Source of the DNA: Sphingomonas lutea
GTDB lineage: Bacteria; Pseudomonadota; Alphaproteobacteria; Sphingomonadales; Sphingomonadaceae
Direction: 5' to 3'
Length of the DNA stretch: 64,000 bases
NCBI RefSeq assembly: GCF_014396785.1
Contig: NZ_CP060718.1
Span: 454,501-518,500, forward strand
The position numbers were made by a program, and so were the translations under genes. This document shows positions 46,419 through 56,284 of the stretch, piece after piece (position 1 is the stretch's first letter; each line of letters starts with the position of its first letter). Below the pieces are notes generated by a model, which saw only the letters and a program-made list of their open reading frames with translations, was not told the origin of the DNA and searched no databases.

Positions 46419-47587
46419 CAGGCGTCGACCCGCTCGGCGGACGCGCTGCGCTCGGCCGCCGCGGACTTGAGGGCGGGCAGGATGGCGTGGAGCGCGTCGA
46501 GGCAGGCGTAGGCGAGATATTTCGAGCGCTGCGGCGACCAGCCATACACGTCGTCGGGTAGGTTGGCGTTGTCCTTGAACGGCATTTCAAGCGTCATCGA
46601 CACGCAGCCGAAACGCTCCGCCAGCTGGGTCGTCGACATCGACATGTTGGCCTGGCCCGGCGCGGCAAGTTCATAGCCCTGCTCGCGCTGGAAATCAGGC
46701 GAGATTCGCTCGAGCGTCTCGCCGAACAGGTTGAACAATTTAAGCTGCCGGTCGGTGATCGAGGGGATGCCTTCGAACCCGGCGAGGAAGTTGGCGGGAA
46801 TGGCCTCGTCGCCGTGGACATCCATCGCGAAGTCGACCCCGGTCTTGTCCATCGCGTTGCGGACGCACAGCACTTCCGGGCTCTTTTCCGCGGTTGGCGC
46901 GTGCCACTCGCGGTTGAGGTTCACGCCCGCAGCATTGGTGCGCAGGTGGCCGCGGCGGGAGCCGTCGGGATTCATGTTGGGGACGATCCGGAAGGTGCAT
47001 TCGCGACGCAGGACGCGGGCGACGGGGTCGTCCTCGTCGGTCAGCTTTTCGAGCGCGCCTTCCATCCACCATTCGGCCATCGTCTCGCCCGGGTGCTGGC
47101 GCGCGTACAGCCAGACGCGCAGCGGCCCGTCGCCGATCGTCAGGCAATCGAGGTCCTGGCCGTCGAGGGTCTTGCCGAGCGATTCGTAACCGACGTCGGG
47201 AAGCGAGGCGATCGCGGTGACGAGGTCGTGGTGACGCTCCATCGAATATGGCGCGAAATACGCCAGCCAAACGACGTCCTGCGGCGGGGTCAGCCGGATC
47301 GTCAGCACGCCATCGTCATAGCTGGTTTCCGTCACGCGCACCCATTCCTCGCGGTCGAGCGAAAGGCAGGCTTTGTAGCCGGGCCAGCCGCCGGGATAGG
47401 CCGCGCCGCCGCAATTGGTGATGCGCAACGTCACCTCGCGCCCCGCCGCGCCGGCGAGGCGGAAATGGAACCATTGGTAGAAATCGGACAAATGATCGTT
47501 GACGATTTCAAGATCGACGGTGTCGCCCTCAAACCTGGCGACGCGGATATTGCCCGCGTCGAACGCGCTCGAAATCGTGATGGTCAT
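46418..47587 (-). CDS. M14 cytosolic-carboxypeptidase-like enzyme
   Basis: A 389-residue cytoplasmic metallopeptidase without signal peptide. An N-terminal beta-rich domain (residues ~1-130) with [17 protein letters not shown] leads to an M14 domain: zinc motif [26 protein letters not shown], and DVHGDEAIP for the third ligand, with catalytic Glu in [10 protein letters not shown]. This architecture is that of cytosolic carboxypeptidases (CCP subfamily). It may process cell-wall or other peptides; the substrate is unknown. The ATG is at 47587. Confidence 0.88.
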   Translation of the reverse strand: MTITISSAFDAGNIRVARFEGDTVDLEIVNDHLSDFYQWFHFRLAGAAGREVTLRITNCGGAAYPGGWPGYKACLSLDREEWVRVTETSYDDGVLTIRLTPPQDVVWLAYFAPYSMERHHDLVTAIASLPDVGYESLGKTLDGQDLDCLTIGDGPLRVWLYARQHPGETMAEWWMEGALEKLTDEDDPVARVLRRECTFRIVPNMNPDGSRRGHLRTNAAGVNLNREWHAPTAEKSPEVLCVRNAMDKTGVDFAMDVHGDEAIPANFLAGFEGIPSITDRQLKLFNLFGETLERISPDFQREQGYELAAPGQANMSMSTTQLAERFGCVSMTLEMPFKDNANLPDDVYGWSPQRSKYLAYACLDALHAILPALKSAAAERSASAERVDA

Positions 47588-47663
47588 GAATGCCTTCGAT
47601 TGATGATCGGTATGGGCGGCGCTGATAAAGCGGCGCCCGCGATCAGGCAAACCGGATCACGCG

Positions 47664-49061
47664 TTATTCCTCGCGAACACCACGGAAGCCATCGATGGTC
47701 AGCGTCGCAGCGTTGCCATCCGACCCGATGGTGAACTCTGCTTTCGACCAGAACGGCCGCACGATGAAGCTCGTGGGGCTGACGGGTACATAGGGGGAAG
47801 GCGTATAGCCGCTGGGATATTCCGCCTGAATGCGCCCGCCGCGCGCGGTGATCGTGATAGTGCTGTTGGGCACATAATAGTCAGCGCCGAAGCGATAGGT
47901 GCCTACCAGTCGGGCGGTCTCGCCCGCGCTCAAGGGTTCGGCGCGCAGGGCCGGCATGGCTTCGGGAACAAGACCGAAGTGCATGGCGCCAATGGCTCTG
48001 GCGATCGGTGTGGTCACTGATGAATAGAGGTTCGAGAGGACGACGATCGTCACATCCTCCTTAGGATAGTGATCGAGCTGTGCCGCCCATCCGGGGGAGC
48101 GTCCGTTGACGTGGTGAAGCTCCCGACCGTTGGCTTGGGTGAGAAACCATCCGTAGCCGGCGTTCTCGCTGTGCTTGGCGAACATCCTCGTGCGCGATTC
48201 GGGAGACAACAGCGCGTCGCCATGCGCGGCGCAGACAAAACGTATGAGATCCGCCGCGGTGGAATAGAGCGAGCCGTTGCCCGTCTTTGCCGTCCAGTCG
48301 AGGTAAGCCGCGCGCTCAATCCCCATCGTGCCTTGGGGCGCATAGCCGTCGGCCAAGGCCGGCACGATCATCGCCATGTCACCTCGATGCCCGGTGTGCT
48401 GGAGCGCGATAGGCCGGAGGATTTCTTGAGCGATGAACGCGCCATAAGTCTGCCCCGTAACCCGCTCGATAATGTGGGCGAGCAGATTGAAGTTCGAGTT
48501 GCTGTAGGCGTAACGCTCGCCCGGGGAGAACTCGAGCGGCTTGTCCTTGAACTGGGCGACCAAGCTCGCCGTCGTCTGCGGACGGAGCTGCATCTCCTGA
48601 TATGCGTCGAAATCATTTATGTTTGGGATGCCCGATCGGTGCGACAGCAGCTGATGAATCGTGAGGCGATCTCCTCCCGGATAGTCAGGAAGCAGCTTGG
48701 ATAGCGGCTGATCGAGATCCAGGCGCCCGCGTTCGGCCAGCAGCAGAATTGCCATCGATGTGAAGGGCTTGGACAGGGACGCGATGTGGAACACCGTGCC
48801 GGGGCTATTCGGTACGCGTTGCTCCGCGTCCGCCAGTCCATAACCCTTCACAAAGGTGACTCGACCTTGCTTGGCCACGGCGACGACGCCGCTGAAATTG
48901 TTGGTGCGGAGGAGCGGCGCGAGATACGCGTCCACTCTACCCTCAAGACGCGGATTCAACGTTTTTGCATCGGCCAACGCCGACCAAGACAAGGATGACA
49001 ACGAAAGCACGAGGTAAAACCCGACCAACGCCCAAATACGACTTAAAGAATTCATTCCCAT
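47664..49061 (-). CDS. Class C beta-lactamase-type exported serine hydrolase
   Basis: A 465-residue exported protein with a signal peptide (residues 1-31). The catalytic triad-like motifs are S95-L-S-K98 in HIASLSKPFTSM, and YSNSNFNLL for the Tyr-x-Asn motif. The C-terminal ~100 residues form an extra beta domain. Members are penicillin-binding proteins, esterases or lactamases; which it is cannot be decided. Two TACA-nn-TGTA sites upstream suggest BlaI/MecI-type repression. The start is the ATG at 49061 (or 49055). Confidence 0.88.
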   Translation of the reverse strand: MGMNSLSRIWALVGFYLVLSLSSLSWSALADAKTLNPRLEGRVDAYLAPLLRTNNFSGVVAVAKQGRVTFVKGYGLADAEQRVPNSPGTVFHIASLSKPFTSMAILLLAERGRLDLDQPLSKLLPDYPGGDRLTIHQLLSHRSGIPNINDFDAYQEMQLRPQTTASLVAQFKDKPLEFSPGERYAYSNSNFNLLAHIIERVTGQTYGAFIAQEILRPIALQHTGHRGDMAMIVPALADGYAPQGTMGIERAAYLDWTAKTGNGSLYSTAADLIRFVCAAHGDALLSPESRTRMFAKHSENAGYGWFLTQANGRELHHVNGRSPGWAAQLDHYPKEDVTIVVLSNLYSSVTTPIARAIGAMHFGLVPEAMPALRAEPLSAGETARLVGTYRFGADYYVPNSTITITARGGRIQAEYPSGYTPSPYVPVSPTSFIVRPFWSKAEFTIGSDGNAATLTIDGFRGVREE

Positions 49062-49080
49062 CGCCCCCGGCAGATATACG

Positions 49081-49106
49081 CTACATATGTAGTGCTACAT
49101 TTGTAG
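49081..49106. promoter_or_regulatory. Tandem TACA-nn-TGTA operators (BlaI/MecI/CopY type)
   Basis: CTACATATGTAG (49081-49092) and CTACATTTGTAG (49095-49106) are palindromes matching the TACAnnTGTA core of BlaI/MecI/CopY-type repressors, 14 bp apart centre to centre. They lie 20-45 bp before the serine hydrolase start on the minus strand and upstream of galE on the plus strand. No such regulator gene is in the window. Confidence 0.7.
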
Positions 49107-49166
49107 CTACGACGCAAGGGCGTGGCGGTCTGGCGTGGGACGCCGACCTTCGCTAGCCGCAACGCT

Positions 49167-50165
49167 ATGACCAAAGTTCCTGTGCTTGTGACCGGCGGTG
49201 CCGGCTATATTGGAAGCCACGCCGTGCTCGCGTTGAAGGACGCCGGCTGGGCGGTGTGCGTGATCGACAATCTTTCGACCGGCGCGCGCGGCGTGGTGCC
49301 AGGCGACGTGCCCTTCTTCGAAGGGGACATCGCCGATGGCGCTCTCGTCGCCCGAATCATTGCCGAGCAAGGCGTTGCGGCGATCATGCATTTCGCGGGG
49401 TCGATCGTGGTGCCGGAATCGGTCGAACAGCCGCTCGAATATTATCGCAACAACACGGTGGCGAGCCACGCCCTGATCAGCGCCGCGGTCGCGGGCGGGG
49501 TGAAGCATATCCTCTTTTCCTCGACCGCCGCGGTCTATGGCGCGCCCGACAAGGTCCCGGTCGAGGAGGATGATTCCAAGCAGCCGATCAACCCCTATGG
49601 CGCGTCCAAGCTGATGACCGAGCGGATGCTTGAGGATGCGTCGGCGGCGCATCCGTTCAACTATGGCGCGCTACGTTACTTCAACGTGTCGGGCGCCGAC
49701 CCGCAAGGGCGTACGGGGCAGATCGGCAAGGGCGCGACCCACCTTATCAAGGTCGCGGTCGAGGCGGCGGTGGGCAAACGCGACCAGGTCGCGGTCTATG
49801 GCACCGATTACCCGACCCCCGACGGCACCTGCGTCCGCGATTATATCCACGTCAGCGATCTGGCCGCGGCGCACGTTGCTGCGCTCGAGTGGCTGATCGC
49901 GCATCCGGACGAAAATCTGGCGATGAATTGCGGCTATGGGCGCGGGCTCTCGGTGCTCGAGGTGCTGGATGCGATCGACAAGGCCAATGGCCAGCCGCTC
50001 AAGCGCGAGATGGGCCCGCGCCGAGCGGGCGATCCGCCGATGCTGGTCGCCGGCAATGCGCGCTTGCTGAGCACGCTCGACTGGCGCCCCGCGCATGCCG
50101 ACATCGACACGATCGTCGGCCATGCGCTGGCATGGGAGCGCAAGCTGGCGGGCCGTGGCGACTGA
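49167..50165 (+). CDS. galE: UDP-glucose 4-epimerase
   Basis: Interconverts UDP-glucose and UDP-galactose for envelope sugars. The 332-residue SDR-type enzyme has the NAD motif [10 protein letters not shown] near residue 8, the catalytic STAAVYG segment and YGASK, and the family-specific YFNVSGADP followed by [13 protein letters not shown]. The ATG at 49167 begins [11 protein letters not shown]. It overlaps glpK by 11 bp, so the two are cotranscribed. Similar epimerases exist; assignment to galE is by motif. Confidence 0.92.
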   Translation: MTKVPVLVTGGAGYIGSHAVLALKDAGWAVCVIDNLSTGARGVVPGDVPFFEGDIADGALVARIIAEQGVAAIMHFAGSIVVPESVEQPLEYYRNNTVASHALISAAVAGGVKHILFSSTAAVYGAPDKVPVEEDDSKQPINPYGASKLMTERMLEDASAAHPFNYGALRYFNVSGADPQGRTGQIGKGATHLIKVAVEAAVGKRDQVAVYGTDYPTPDGTCVRDYIHVSDLAAAHVAALEWLIAHPDENLAMNCGYGRGLSVLEVLDAIDKANGQPLKREMGPRRAGDPPMLVAGNARLLSTLDWRPAHADIDTIVGHALAWERKLAGRGD

Positions 50166-51633
50166 CCATATCCTCGCCATCGACCAGGGCACGACGTCGA
50201 GCCGTGCGATCCTGTTCGATGCAGCGGCGCGGCCGGTGGCGAGCGCCCAGGCCGAGCTGACGCAGCATTATCCGCAGCCCGGGTGGGTCGAGCATGATGC
50301 CGAGGAGATTTGGGCCGGCGTCCTTTCGACCGCGCGGGAAGCGATCGCGAACAGCGGGATCTCGCCCGAGCGGATTGCCGGCATCGGCATCACCAACCAG
50401 CGGGAGACCGCGCTGGTCTGGGACCGCGCGAGCGGTGCGCCGATCCACCGCGCCGTCGTCTGGCAAGACCGGCGGACGGCGGAGGTTTGCGATGCGCTCA
50501 AGGCGCAGGGGTTGGAGACGCTCGTTCGACAGCGCACCGGCCTTCTCCTCGACCCCTATTTTTCGGCGACGAAGGTGGCCTGGATCCTCGACCAGGTGCC
50601 CGGCGCCCGGGACCGCGCCGAGCGCGGCGAACTTGCCTTCGGGACGATCGACAGCTTCCTGTTGTGGCGGCTGACCGGCGGCGCGGTGCATGCGACCGAC
50701 GTCACCAACGCGTCGCGCACCCTGCTCTACGACATCCGCGCCAATCGTTGGGACGAAGAATTGTGCGCGCGGCTGCGCGTGCCCGCGGCGATGCTCCCCG
50801 ACGTGCGCGACAACGCCAGCGCCTTCGGGATGACCACATTGTTCGGCCCGCCCATCCCGATCACCGGCATGGCGGGGGACCAGCAGGCCGCATTATTCGG
50901 CCAGGGGTGCTTCGCGCCGGGCATGGTCAAGTCGACCTACGGCACCGGCTGCTTCATGCTGCTCAACACGGGGGACGAAGCGGTCGCATCGAACCGCCGC
51001 CTGCTCACCACACCCGCCTATCGCCTCGACGGACGCACGGCTTATGCGCTCGAAGGATCGATCTTCATTGCCGGCGCGGCGGTGAAATGGCTGCGCGACG
51101 GCCTTGGCGTCATCGCCGACGCGGCGCAGACGCACAGCCTCGCGACCCGGGTCCCGGACAGCCACGGGGTCTATCTCGTGCCCGCCTTCGTCGGCCTTGG
51201 CGCGCCGCATTGGGATTCGGGCGCGCGCGGCGCGATCCACGGGCTGACGCTGGGCGCCGGTGCGGCGCACCTGGCGCGCGCCGCGCTCGAGGCCGTTGCG
51301 TATCAGACGCTCGACCTCCTCGAGGCCATGCGCGCCGACGGGGCGGCGCCGCCGGCCGCGATCCGAGTCGACGGCGGCATGGCGGCCAACGACTGGCTAT
51401 GCCAGTTCCTCGCCGATATCCTGATGGTGCCGGTGGAGCGGCCCGCCGATGTCGAGGCGACGGCGGTCGGCGCCGCGTTCCTCGCGGGGCTCGGCACGGG
51501 GCTGTGGCGGGGACTCGACGACCTGCCCGACAGCTGCGCGGGCGGCGATACGTTCCGGCCGAGGATGGAGGCGGCGCAGCGCAACGCGCTCATCGCCGGC
51601 TGGCAGGACGCCGTGCGGCGCACATTGCGCTAG
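50155..51633 (+). CDS. glpK: Glycerol kinase
   Basis: Phosphorylates glycerol to glycerol 3-phosphate. The 492-residue FGGY-family product has [12 protein letters not shown] near the start, [47 protein letters not shown] and the C-terminal [14 protein letters not shown]. Translation starts at a GTG at 50155 inside the galE end; the alternative upstream start at 50095 would need a much longer overlap. No glpF or glpD is next to it. Confidence 0.95.
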   Translation: MATDHILAIDQGTTSSRAILFDAAARPVASAQAELTQHYPQPGWVEHDAEEIWAGVLSTAREAIANSGISPERIAGIGITNQRETALVWDRASGAPIHRAVVWQDRRTAEVCDALKAQGLETLVRQRTGLLLDPYFSATKVAWILDQVPGARDRAERGELAFGTIDSFLLWRLTGGAVHATDVTNASRTLLYDIRANRWDEELCARLRVPAAMLPDVRDNASAFGMTTLFGPPIPITGMAGDQQAALFGQGCFAPGMVKSTYGTGCFMLLNTGDEAVASNRRLLTTPAYRLDGRTAYALEGSIFIAGAAVKWLRDGLGVIADAAQTHSLATRVPDSHGVYLVPAFVGLGAPHWDSGARGAIHGLTLGAGAAHLARAALEAVAYQTLDLLEAMRADGAAPPAAIRVDGGMAANDWLCQFLADILMVPVERPADVEATAVGAAFLAGLGTGLWRGLDDLPDSCAGGDTFRPRMEAAQRNALIAGWQDAVRRTLR

Positions 51634-51676
51634 CCGTTTCAGCGATTCTTTACCGTGCCGGCTTAGGATCGGCCGC

Positions 51677-52207
51677 ATGGAACGCGGTGCGCTTGTCTTT
51701 CTCGTCCTTGCCGGGCTGTTCAGCGTGATGGTCGGCGGCTCGCTGAGCACCGCGCCGCCAGCAGCAGCCGGAAACAGCGCGGGGCGTGTGCAAGTTATCG
51801 ACGGCAGCGCGCAGCCCTTAGTCGCGGACGTCGCCAGCATCGATGGGGACGCTGTCCAGCTCGAGCGGCAGGACGACGGCCACTTCTATGCCGATGTCGA
51901 CATCAACGGCGCCATAGTGCGGGCGCTGGTCGATACTGGGGCAACGGGGATCGCCTTGTCGCGCGAAGACGCCCGCGCTGCCGGGCTCGCGGTATCGGTC
52001 GGCATGCACGATGTGATCGGGCGCGGAGCCGACGGCGACGTGCGCGGGGAGCATGTCACGCTCGACCGCGTGACCCTGGGCCACCGCTCGGTCGCGAATA
52101 TGCCCGCAGTGGTGCTCAATGCGGGTGAGGAGACCTTGCTTGGCCAGACCTTCCTGAGCACCTTCGAATCGGTCGAGATCCGCGGAGACCGAATGGTCCT
52201 GCGCTAA
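51677..52207 (+). CDS. Retropepsin-like aspartic protease (TIGR02281 type)
   Basis: A 176-residue single-domain protein with an N-terminal membrane anchor (residues 5-24). The catalytic motif is ALVDTGATGIALS, followed by the flap-like and GRGADGDVRGEHVTLDRV strands and the LLGQTFLSTFESVEI segment. It would act as a homodimer in the periplasm. The ATG at 51677 follows GGATCGG. It lies 43 bp after glpK. The natural target is unknown; bacterial members are conserved in alphaproteobacteria. Confidence 0.9.
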   Translation: MERGALVFLVLAGLFSVMVGGSLSTAPPAAAGNSAGRVQVIDGSAQPLVADVASIDGDAVQLERQDDGHFYADVDINGAIVRALVDTGATGIALSREDARAAGLAVSVGMHDVIGRGADGDVRGEHVTLDRVTLGHRSVANMPAVVLNAGEETLLGQTFLSTFESVEIRGDRMVLR

Positions 52208-52254
52208 GGCGTATCGAAAAACAATAAACTCCTTGCCGAACTTCAGCAAACACT

Positions 52255-52271
52255 ATATCGTTTATCGATAT
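52255..52271. promoter_or_regulatory. Candidate operator upstream of the DUF2975/HTH pair
   Basis: ATATCG (52255-52260) and CGATAT (52266-52271) are a perfect inverted repeat with a 5-bp spacer, 24 bp before the DUF2975 start in an AT-rich 87-bp gap. It overlaps a possible -10 (TATATC at 52254-52259). The HTH protein at 52822-53043 is the natural candidate for an autoregulator. Confidence 0.5.
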
Positions 52272-52294
52272 TACGGCTTAGCTGGAGATTCGCG

Positions 52295-52819
52295 ATGGCC
52301 AAGGTCTATTCCGCCGCACTGCCGATTGCGTTCATCACGCTGCGGATCCTGATCGTCCTCAATTGGGCGTTCGGCGCGGCCGTGCTTGGACTGCTAATCT
52401 ACACGTTCGTCAACGAACCCTGGACGATGAAGGCCTTGGGGGTGACCGGTTATGCCGATGCCCAGGATGTGATGAATGGCATGCGCCTGATCGCGGCGCT
52501 CGGCGTGGTCGCGATCGTCCTCAATTACCCGATCCTGACTCGGCTGGTGGCGATGGTCGAGACGGTGCGCGCCGGCGATCCGTTCGTCGCCGACAATGCC
52601 TATCGCCTGCAGGCGATCGCCTGGCTGCTATTGCTGCTGCAGGTGATCAGCATCGCTGTTGGAATCATCGCGAGAATCATCTCGACACAGGAACATCCGT
52701 TCAAGCTCGACGCGGGCTTCTCGATCAACGGTTGGCTCGCGGTGCTCCTCACCTTCATCCTCGCGCGGGTGTTCGCCGAAGGGACGCTGATGCGCGAAGA
52801 CCTCGAAGGGACGGTGTGA
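52295..52819 (+). CDS. DUF2975 membrane protein
   Basis: A 174-residue protein with four hydrophobic segments (about residues 12-36, 57-76, 109-130 and 147-165), matching DUF2975. The function is unknown. Such proteins are usually encoded next to a small YozG-like HTH regulator, as here, two bases on. The ATG at 52295 follows CTGGAG. The pair probably forms one operon. Confidence 0.88.
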   Translation: MAKVYSAALPIAFITLRILIVLNWAFGAAVLGLLIYTFVNEPWTMKALGVTGYADAQDVMNGMRLIAALGVVAIVLNYPILTRLVAMVETVRAGDPFVADNAYRLQAIAWLLLLLQVISIAVGIIARIISTQEHPFKLDAGFSINGWLAVLLTFILARVFAEGTLMREDLEGTV

Positions 52820-52821
52820 CG

Positions 52822-53043
52822 ATGGCGATCCGCGTCACGCTCGACGACGTGCTGCACGACCGGCGCATGACGCTGAGTGAGCTGGCCGAACGAGTCGACA
52901 TCACGCTTGCCAACCTGTCGATTCTGAAGACGGGAAAGGCCCGCGCGGTGCGCTTTTCGACGCTCAACGCCATTTGCGAGGCGCTGGACTGCCAGCCCGC
53001 GGATATCCTGACCTTCGCGCCCGCCGAGGAGGAAGACGAATAA
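52822..53043 (+). CDS. YozG-like small HTH transcriptional regulator
   Basis: A 73-residue XRE-type regulator: a helix-turn-helix with LDDVLHDRRMTLSELAERV followed by LANLSILKTGKARAVRFSTLNAICEALDCQPADIL. The C-terminus is acidic. The ATG is at 52822, two bases after the DUF2975 stop, so the pair is cotranscribed. It presumably controls the pair through the ATATCG/CGATAT site. Confidence 0.9.
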   Translation: MAIRVTLDDVLHDRRMTLSELAERVDITLANLSILKTGKARAVRFSTLNAICEALDCQPADILTFAPAEEEDE

Positions 53044-53157
53044 GGGTGATCGGGGCGATCCCGCCTTCCTTGACTTCGCGGTCGTCCCCGCATAGGGGAA
53101 CCGCCGGTTTCCGGACCTTTCCAACAACCTGATTGATCAGACGAGCAGGCGCCCGCC

Positions 53158-53282
53158 ATGAAGATTCGCAATTCTCTGAAGTCGCTCAAGGGCGCCACCG
53201 TGACTGCCGCGTGATTCGCCGCCGTGGCCGCACCTACGTCATCAACAAGACGAACCGCCGCTTCAAGGCGCGTCAGGGCTGA
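53158..53282 (+). pseudogene. rpmJ: 50S ribosomal protein L36, reading frame broken by one missing base
   Basis: A short L36 gene of 41 codons is visible: ATG-AAG-ATT-CGC opens [12 protein letters not shown], then the frame fails at GGCGCC (53191-53196). If a C is inserted after position 53193 the frame reads [19 protein letters not shown] and then [10 protein letters not shown] before TGA at 53280-53282. As written the first frame stops after ATVTAA. Because L36 is conserved, a sequencing error is more likely than loss. The CCTCGC/GCGAGG hairpin (53283-53297) follows the stop. Confidence 0.85.
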
Positions 53283-53431
53283 CCTCGCGGCGCGAGGCTC
53301 GCGCCAAGGCCTTGAAAAATCAGGACAGCCCGCCACCTTCGGTGAACGCCTCGTCGTGCGCAGCGCACATGTGATCGTAAGGACACATTCATACCCGCGT
53401 TGCTAGATGAGACGGCATGAGGAGTTGGTCG

Positions 53432-53704
53432 ATGACCCGGTTTGGACGTTATTTGCTGGTGTTGAACGGTGCCGCGTTGATGGCGTCGGCAGGCCTGTCG
53501 ACGACGGCTGCGGCACAAGACCAGTCGACCCCGCGCGGTTGGAACTACGAAATCCGCGACGGCAAGCGCGTGCCCAAGTCGACGGGCAACCGCGTCACGA
53601 ACGCCGACGGCAGCTGGCGTGAGGAAGTCCGCCAGGGGAAATGCATTACTATCAAGGAACGCTCGGCGGCCGGCGAGTATAAGGAAACACGCCAGTGCAA
53701 TTGA
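53432..53704 (+). CDS. Small exported uncharacterised protein
   Basis: A 90-residue protein with a signal peptide ending near TTAAAQ (residue 28). The mature part is basic and polar (GWNYEIRDGKRVPKSTGNR) with two Cys (GKCITI and RQCN). The ATG at 53432 follows AGGAG with good spacing; a longer reading from 53417 is less likely. I do not recognise the family. It lies between rpmJ and a lipoprotein gene on the other strand. Confidence 0.7.
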   Translation: MTRFGRYLLVLNGAALMASAGLSTTAAAQDQSTPRGWNYEIRDGKRVPKSTGNRVTNADGSWREEVRQGKCITIKERSAAGEYKETRQCN

Positions 53705-53716
53705 TGCGCGGCGCGC

Positions 53717-54130
53717 CTAGCCGCCCGTCGATCCCTGCGGCCCGTCGAAGCTGCCCTGGGGTTTTTTGCTGATCGTGCAGGCCGGCAGCCCGGTCCCTGG
53801 AATATCCTTGCAGTCGCGCACTTGCGCGCTTCCGTCCGGCCCAGCGAAAATCGCCCATTGCCGATTGTCGTCGCAAGTGGCGGTCCACATGTCGAGATTG
53901 TTGTACGGCGCAACGAAACCCGCGTCGGTCACCCGCCGGCAGGTGAGGCCGGCGGCGTAGATCGCGCGCTTGAGCGCGATCGCCAGGTTGAGCGCGTCAA
54001 GCGTGTGCAAGCGGTCCTGCTCGGCGCTTCGCACCTTGATGGAGGTCACCTCGTTCGACGAGGGCGCGCTGCCGTCGCATGCGGCCAGCAACAGTGAGGC
54101 GATGAGGATCGAGGGGTGAAAGCGTGTCAT
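53717..54130 (-). CDS. Small uncharacterised lipoprotein
   Basis: A 137-residue protein with a lipoprotein signal (SLLLAAC, Cys around residue 18). The mature part has three further Cys (TCRRV, TCDDN and RDCKD, then ACTIS), which could form disulfides. It ends in a Gly/Ser-rich tail. The ATG at 54130 follows AAGGAGA. It is convergent with the small gene at 53432 and just downstream of purT on the same strand. Function unknown. Confidence 0.75.
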   Translation of the reverse strand: MTRFHPSILIASLLLAACDGSAPSSNEVTSIKVRSAEQDRLHTLDALNLAIALKRAIYAAGLTCRRVTDAGFVAPYNNLDMWTATCDDNRQWAIFAGPDGSAQVRDCKDIPGTGLPACTISKKPQGSFDGPQGSTGG

Positions 54131-54140
54131 CTCTTTCTCC

Positions 54141-55316
54141 TTATTTCCCGCCATAACGAATGCGCACGCGACCGGCTGCAGTCTTCGCGCGCTCCACGGC
54201 TTCGTCGACATTGTCGCCGCGTGCCAGCGCCACCCCCATCCGCCGATTCTTCAGCGTCTTGGGCTTGGCGAACAGGCGCAGGTCGACCGGGCGGCGCGGT
54301 GCGCCTACGGCCAGCGCCTCGGCCACGCCCTCGTAAGCGAAGTCCTCACTTTCCTCGCTGGCCAGGATCACGGCCGAGGCCGACGGGCCGATCAGCTCCA
54401 CCGACGGGATCGGTAGGCCGAGGATCGCGCGCAGGTGCAGCTCGAACTCATTGGGGAATTGCGAGATCAACGTGACCATGCCCGTATCGTGCGGGCGCGG
54501 GCTCAGTTCCGAGAAGATCGCCTGGTCGCCGCGGATGAAGAACTCGACGCCGAAGATGCCATGGCCGCCAAGCTTTTCGACGACCTTGCGCGCCTGGTGC
54601 CGCGCCGACATCAGCGCTCCTTCCGGAATCGCGGCCGGCTGCCAGCTTTCGCGATAATCGCCCGCTTCCTGGCGATGGCCGATCGGCGGGCAGAAGATGG
54701 TCCCGTCCTTCGTGGCGACGGTCAGCAAGGTAATCTCGCTGTCGAAGTCGATAAACTCCTCGACGATCACGCGCGGGCGGTCGCCGCGCATGTTTTCGAC
54801 CGCGTAGTCCCAGGCGGGACCGACATCCGCGGCGGTCTTGGCAGTGCTCTGCCCCTTTCCGCTGCTCGACATCACCGGCTTGACTACGCACGGCACGCCG
54901 ACTTCCGCCGCCGCGGCGATCGCTTCGTCGCGGGATTCGGCGAACTTATACTTGGACGTGACCAGCGCCATCTCGCGCGCCGCGAAGTCGCGAATGCCGT
55001 CGCGGTTCATGGTCAGCTGTACAGCCTTGGCCGACGGCGCGATGCGGTGTCCTTCCTTCTCCAGCTCGGCGAGCGTCGCCGTGTCGATCGCCTCGATCTC
55101 CGGCACGATCACGTCGGGACGATGCCTCTCGACCGCCGCGCGCAGCGCCCCGCCGTCCAGCATCGAAAACACCTCGCAGGCATCGGCGACCTGCATTGCG
55201 GGCGCGTTCGCGTAACGGTCGCAGGCGATGACGCGGCAGCCGAGGCGCTTGGCGGCAATGGCGAATTCCCGGCCGAGCTCTCCCGAGCCGAGCAGCATCA
55301 GCGTGGCAATGTGCAT
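54141..55316 (-). CDS. purT: Formate-dependent phosphoribosylglycinamide formyltransferase
   Basis: Third step of purine synthesis using formate and ATP. The 391-residue ATP-grasp protein has LLGSGELGREFAIA near the start, CVVKPVMSSSGKGQS for ATP binding, the GHRQEAGDYRESWQP loop, FGVEFFIRGD and FSELSPRPHDTG. Length and motifs match PurT. The ATG at 55316 is the natural start, giving MHIATLMLLG. It is on the opposite strand to the cyclophilin. Confidence 0.95.
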   Translation of the reverse strand: MHIATLMLLGSGELGREFAIAAKRLGCRVIACDRYANAPAMQVADACEVFSMLDGGALRAAVERHRPDVIVPEIEAIDTATLAELEKEGHRIAPSAKAVQLTMNRDGIRDFAAREMALVTSKYKFAESRDEAIAAAAEVGVPCVVKPVMSSSGKGQSTAKTAADVGPAWDYAVENMRGDRPRVIVEEFIDFDSEITLLTVATKDGTIFCPPIGHRQEAGDYRESWQPAAIPEGALMSARHQARKVVEKLGGHGIFGVEFFIRGDQAIFSELSPRPHDTGMVTLISQFPNEFELHLRAILGLPIPSVELIGPSASAVILASEESEDFAYEGVAEALAVGAPRRPVDLRLFAKPKTLKNRRMGVALARGDNVDEAVERAKTAAGRVRIRYGGK

Positions 55317-55382
55317 GGCCTTGGCGATAGCGAGCGCCGCAATCGTTCGCTAGACCGTCGGCAACAGGACGAAGGGGGTATC

Positions 55383-56282
55383 ATGAACACTTATCTGTTG
55401 GTTCCCGCCGCACTCGCGCTGATGGGGCAGGCGGCGCTGCCCAAGCTGCTGACGCCGACCGATGTCGTGAATGCGGCGCCGGCAAGCGCGTGGAAGACCA
55501 TCCCGGCCGATGAGTTGCTCGTGATGGACCTGGCCAATGGCGGACGCGTGGTCATCCAACTGGCGCCGATGTTCGCGCCCGTCCACGTCGCCAACGTCCA
55601 GAAGATGGCGCGCGCCAATTACTGGCCGGGCGCGACGGTCTATCGCGTGCAGGACAATTATGTCGCGCAATGGGGGTTGGGGGAGACCGAGAAGCCCTTG
55701 CCGCCGGGCGTGCTCGCGAAGCCGCCGGCGGAGTATACGCGGGCGCTGGCCGGGCTAAACATCACGCCACTCGGTTCGCCCGATCCTTATGCGCCCGCCG
55801 CCGGCTTCGTCGATGGTTGGCCCGTCGCCTACAGCCCGAGCGAAGGCTGGGCGAACCTGACGCATTGCTACGGCTATGTCGGGGTGTCGCGCGGCATGGA
55901 TCCGGAAACGGGATCGGCGGCCGACCTCTATGCCAATATCGGCCACGCGCCGCGCCACCTTGATCGCAACATCGCCTCGGTCGGGCGCGTCGTCGAAGGC
56001 ATCGACAAGTTGAGCTCGCTGCCGCGCGGGACCGAAGGCCTGGGCTTCTACAAGGACAAGTCCCAGCACGTGCCGATCGCCAGCATCCGGCTGGCGAGTC
56101 AGGTGAGCGCAGCCGACCGCCCGGCATTCGAATATATGGACACGGCGAGCCCGACTTTCGCGCAATATCTAAAGATCCGCGCCAATCGCCGCGACGATTT
56201 CTACATTCGTCCCGCGGGCGGGGTGGATCTGTGCAACGTGCAGGTGCCGGTACGGCGGAAGCCGACGGGCGAGCGGGGGTAA
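55383..56282 (+). CDS. Cyclophilin-type peptidylprolyl isomerase, exported
   Basis: A 299-residue protein with a short signal-like N-terminus. The cyclophilin domain includes [47 protein letters not shown] strands (here near residues 55-100) and the [27 protein letters not shown] and [16 protein letters not shown] segments. Several cyclophilin active-site residues are shifted, so catalysis is inferred. The ATG at 55383 follows GGGGG. Its end lies 3 bp from the convergent zinc-ribbon gene. Confidence 0.82.
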   Translation: MNTYLLVPAALALMGQAALPKLLTPTDVVNAAPASAWKTIPADELLVMDLANGGRVVIQLAPMFAPVHVANVQKMARANYWPGATVYRVQDNYVAQWGLGETEKPLPPGVLAKPPAEYTRALAGLNITPLGSPDPYAPAAGFVDGWPVAYSPSEGWANLTHCYGYVGVSRGMDPETGSAADLYANIGHAPRHLDRNIASVGRVVEGIDKLSSLPRGTEGLGFYKDKSQHVPIASIRLASQVSAADRPAFEYMDTASPTFAQYLKIRANRRDDFYIRPAGGVDLCNVQVPVRRKPTGERG

Positions 56283-56284
56283 GC

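Noticed and set aside
53224..53406. Plus-strand reading after rpmJ as a protein
   Set aside because: It reads the L36 gene in a wrong frame and continues through non-coding sequence; the L36 frame explains the first part.
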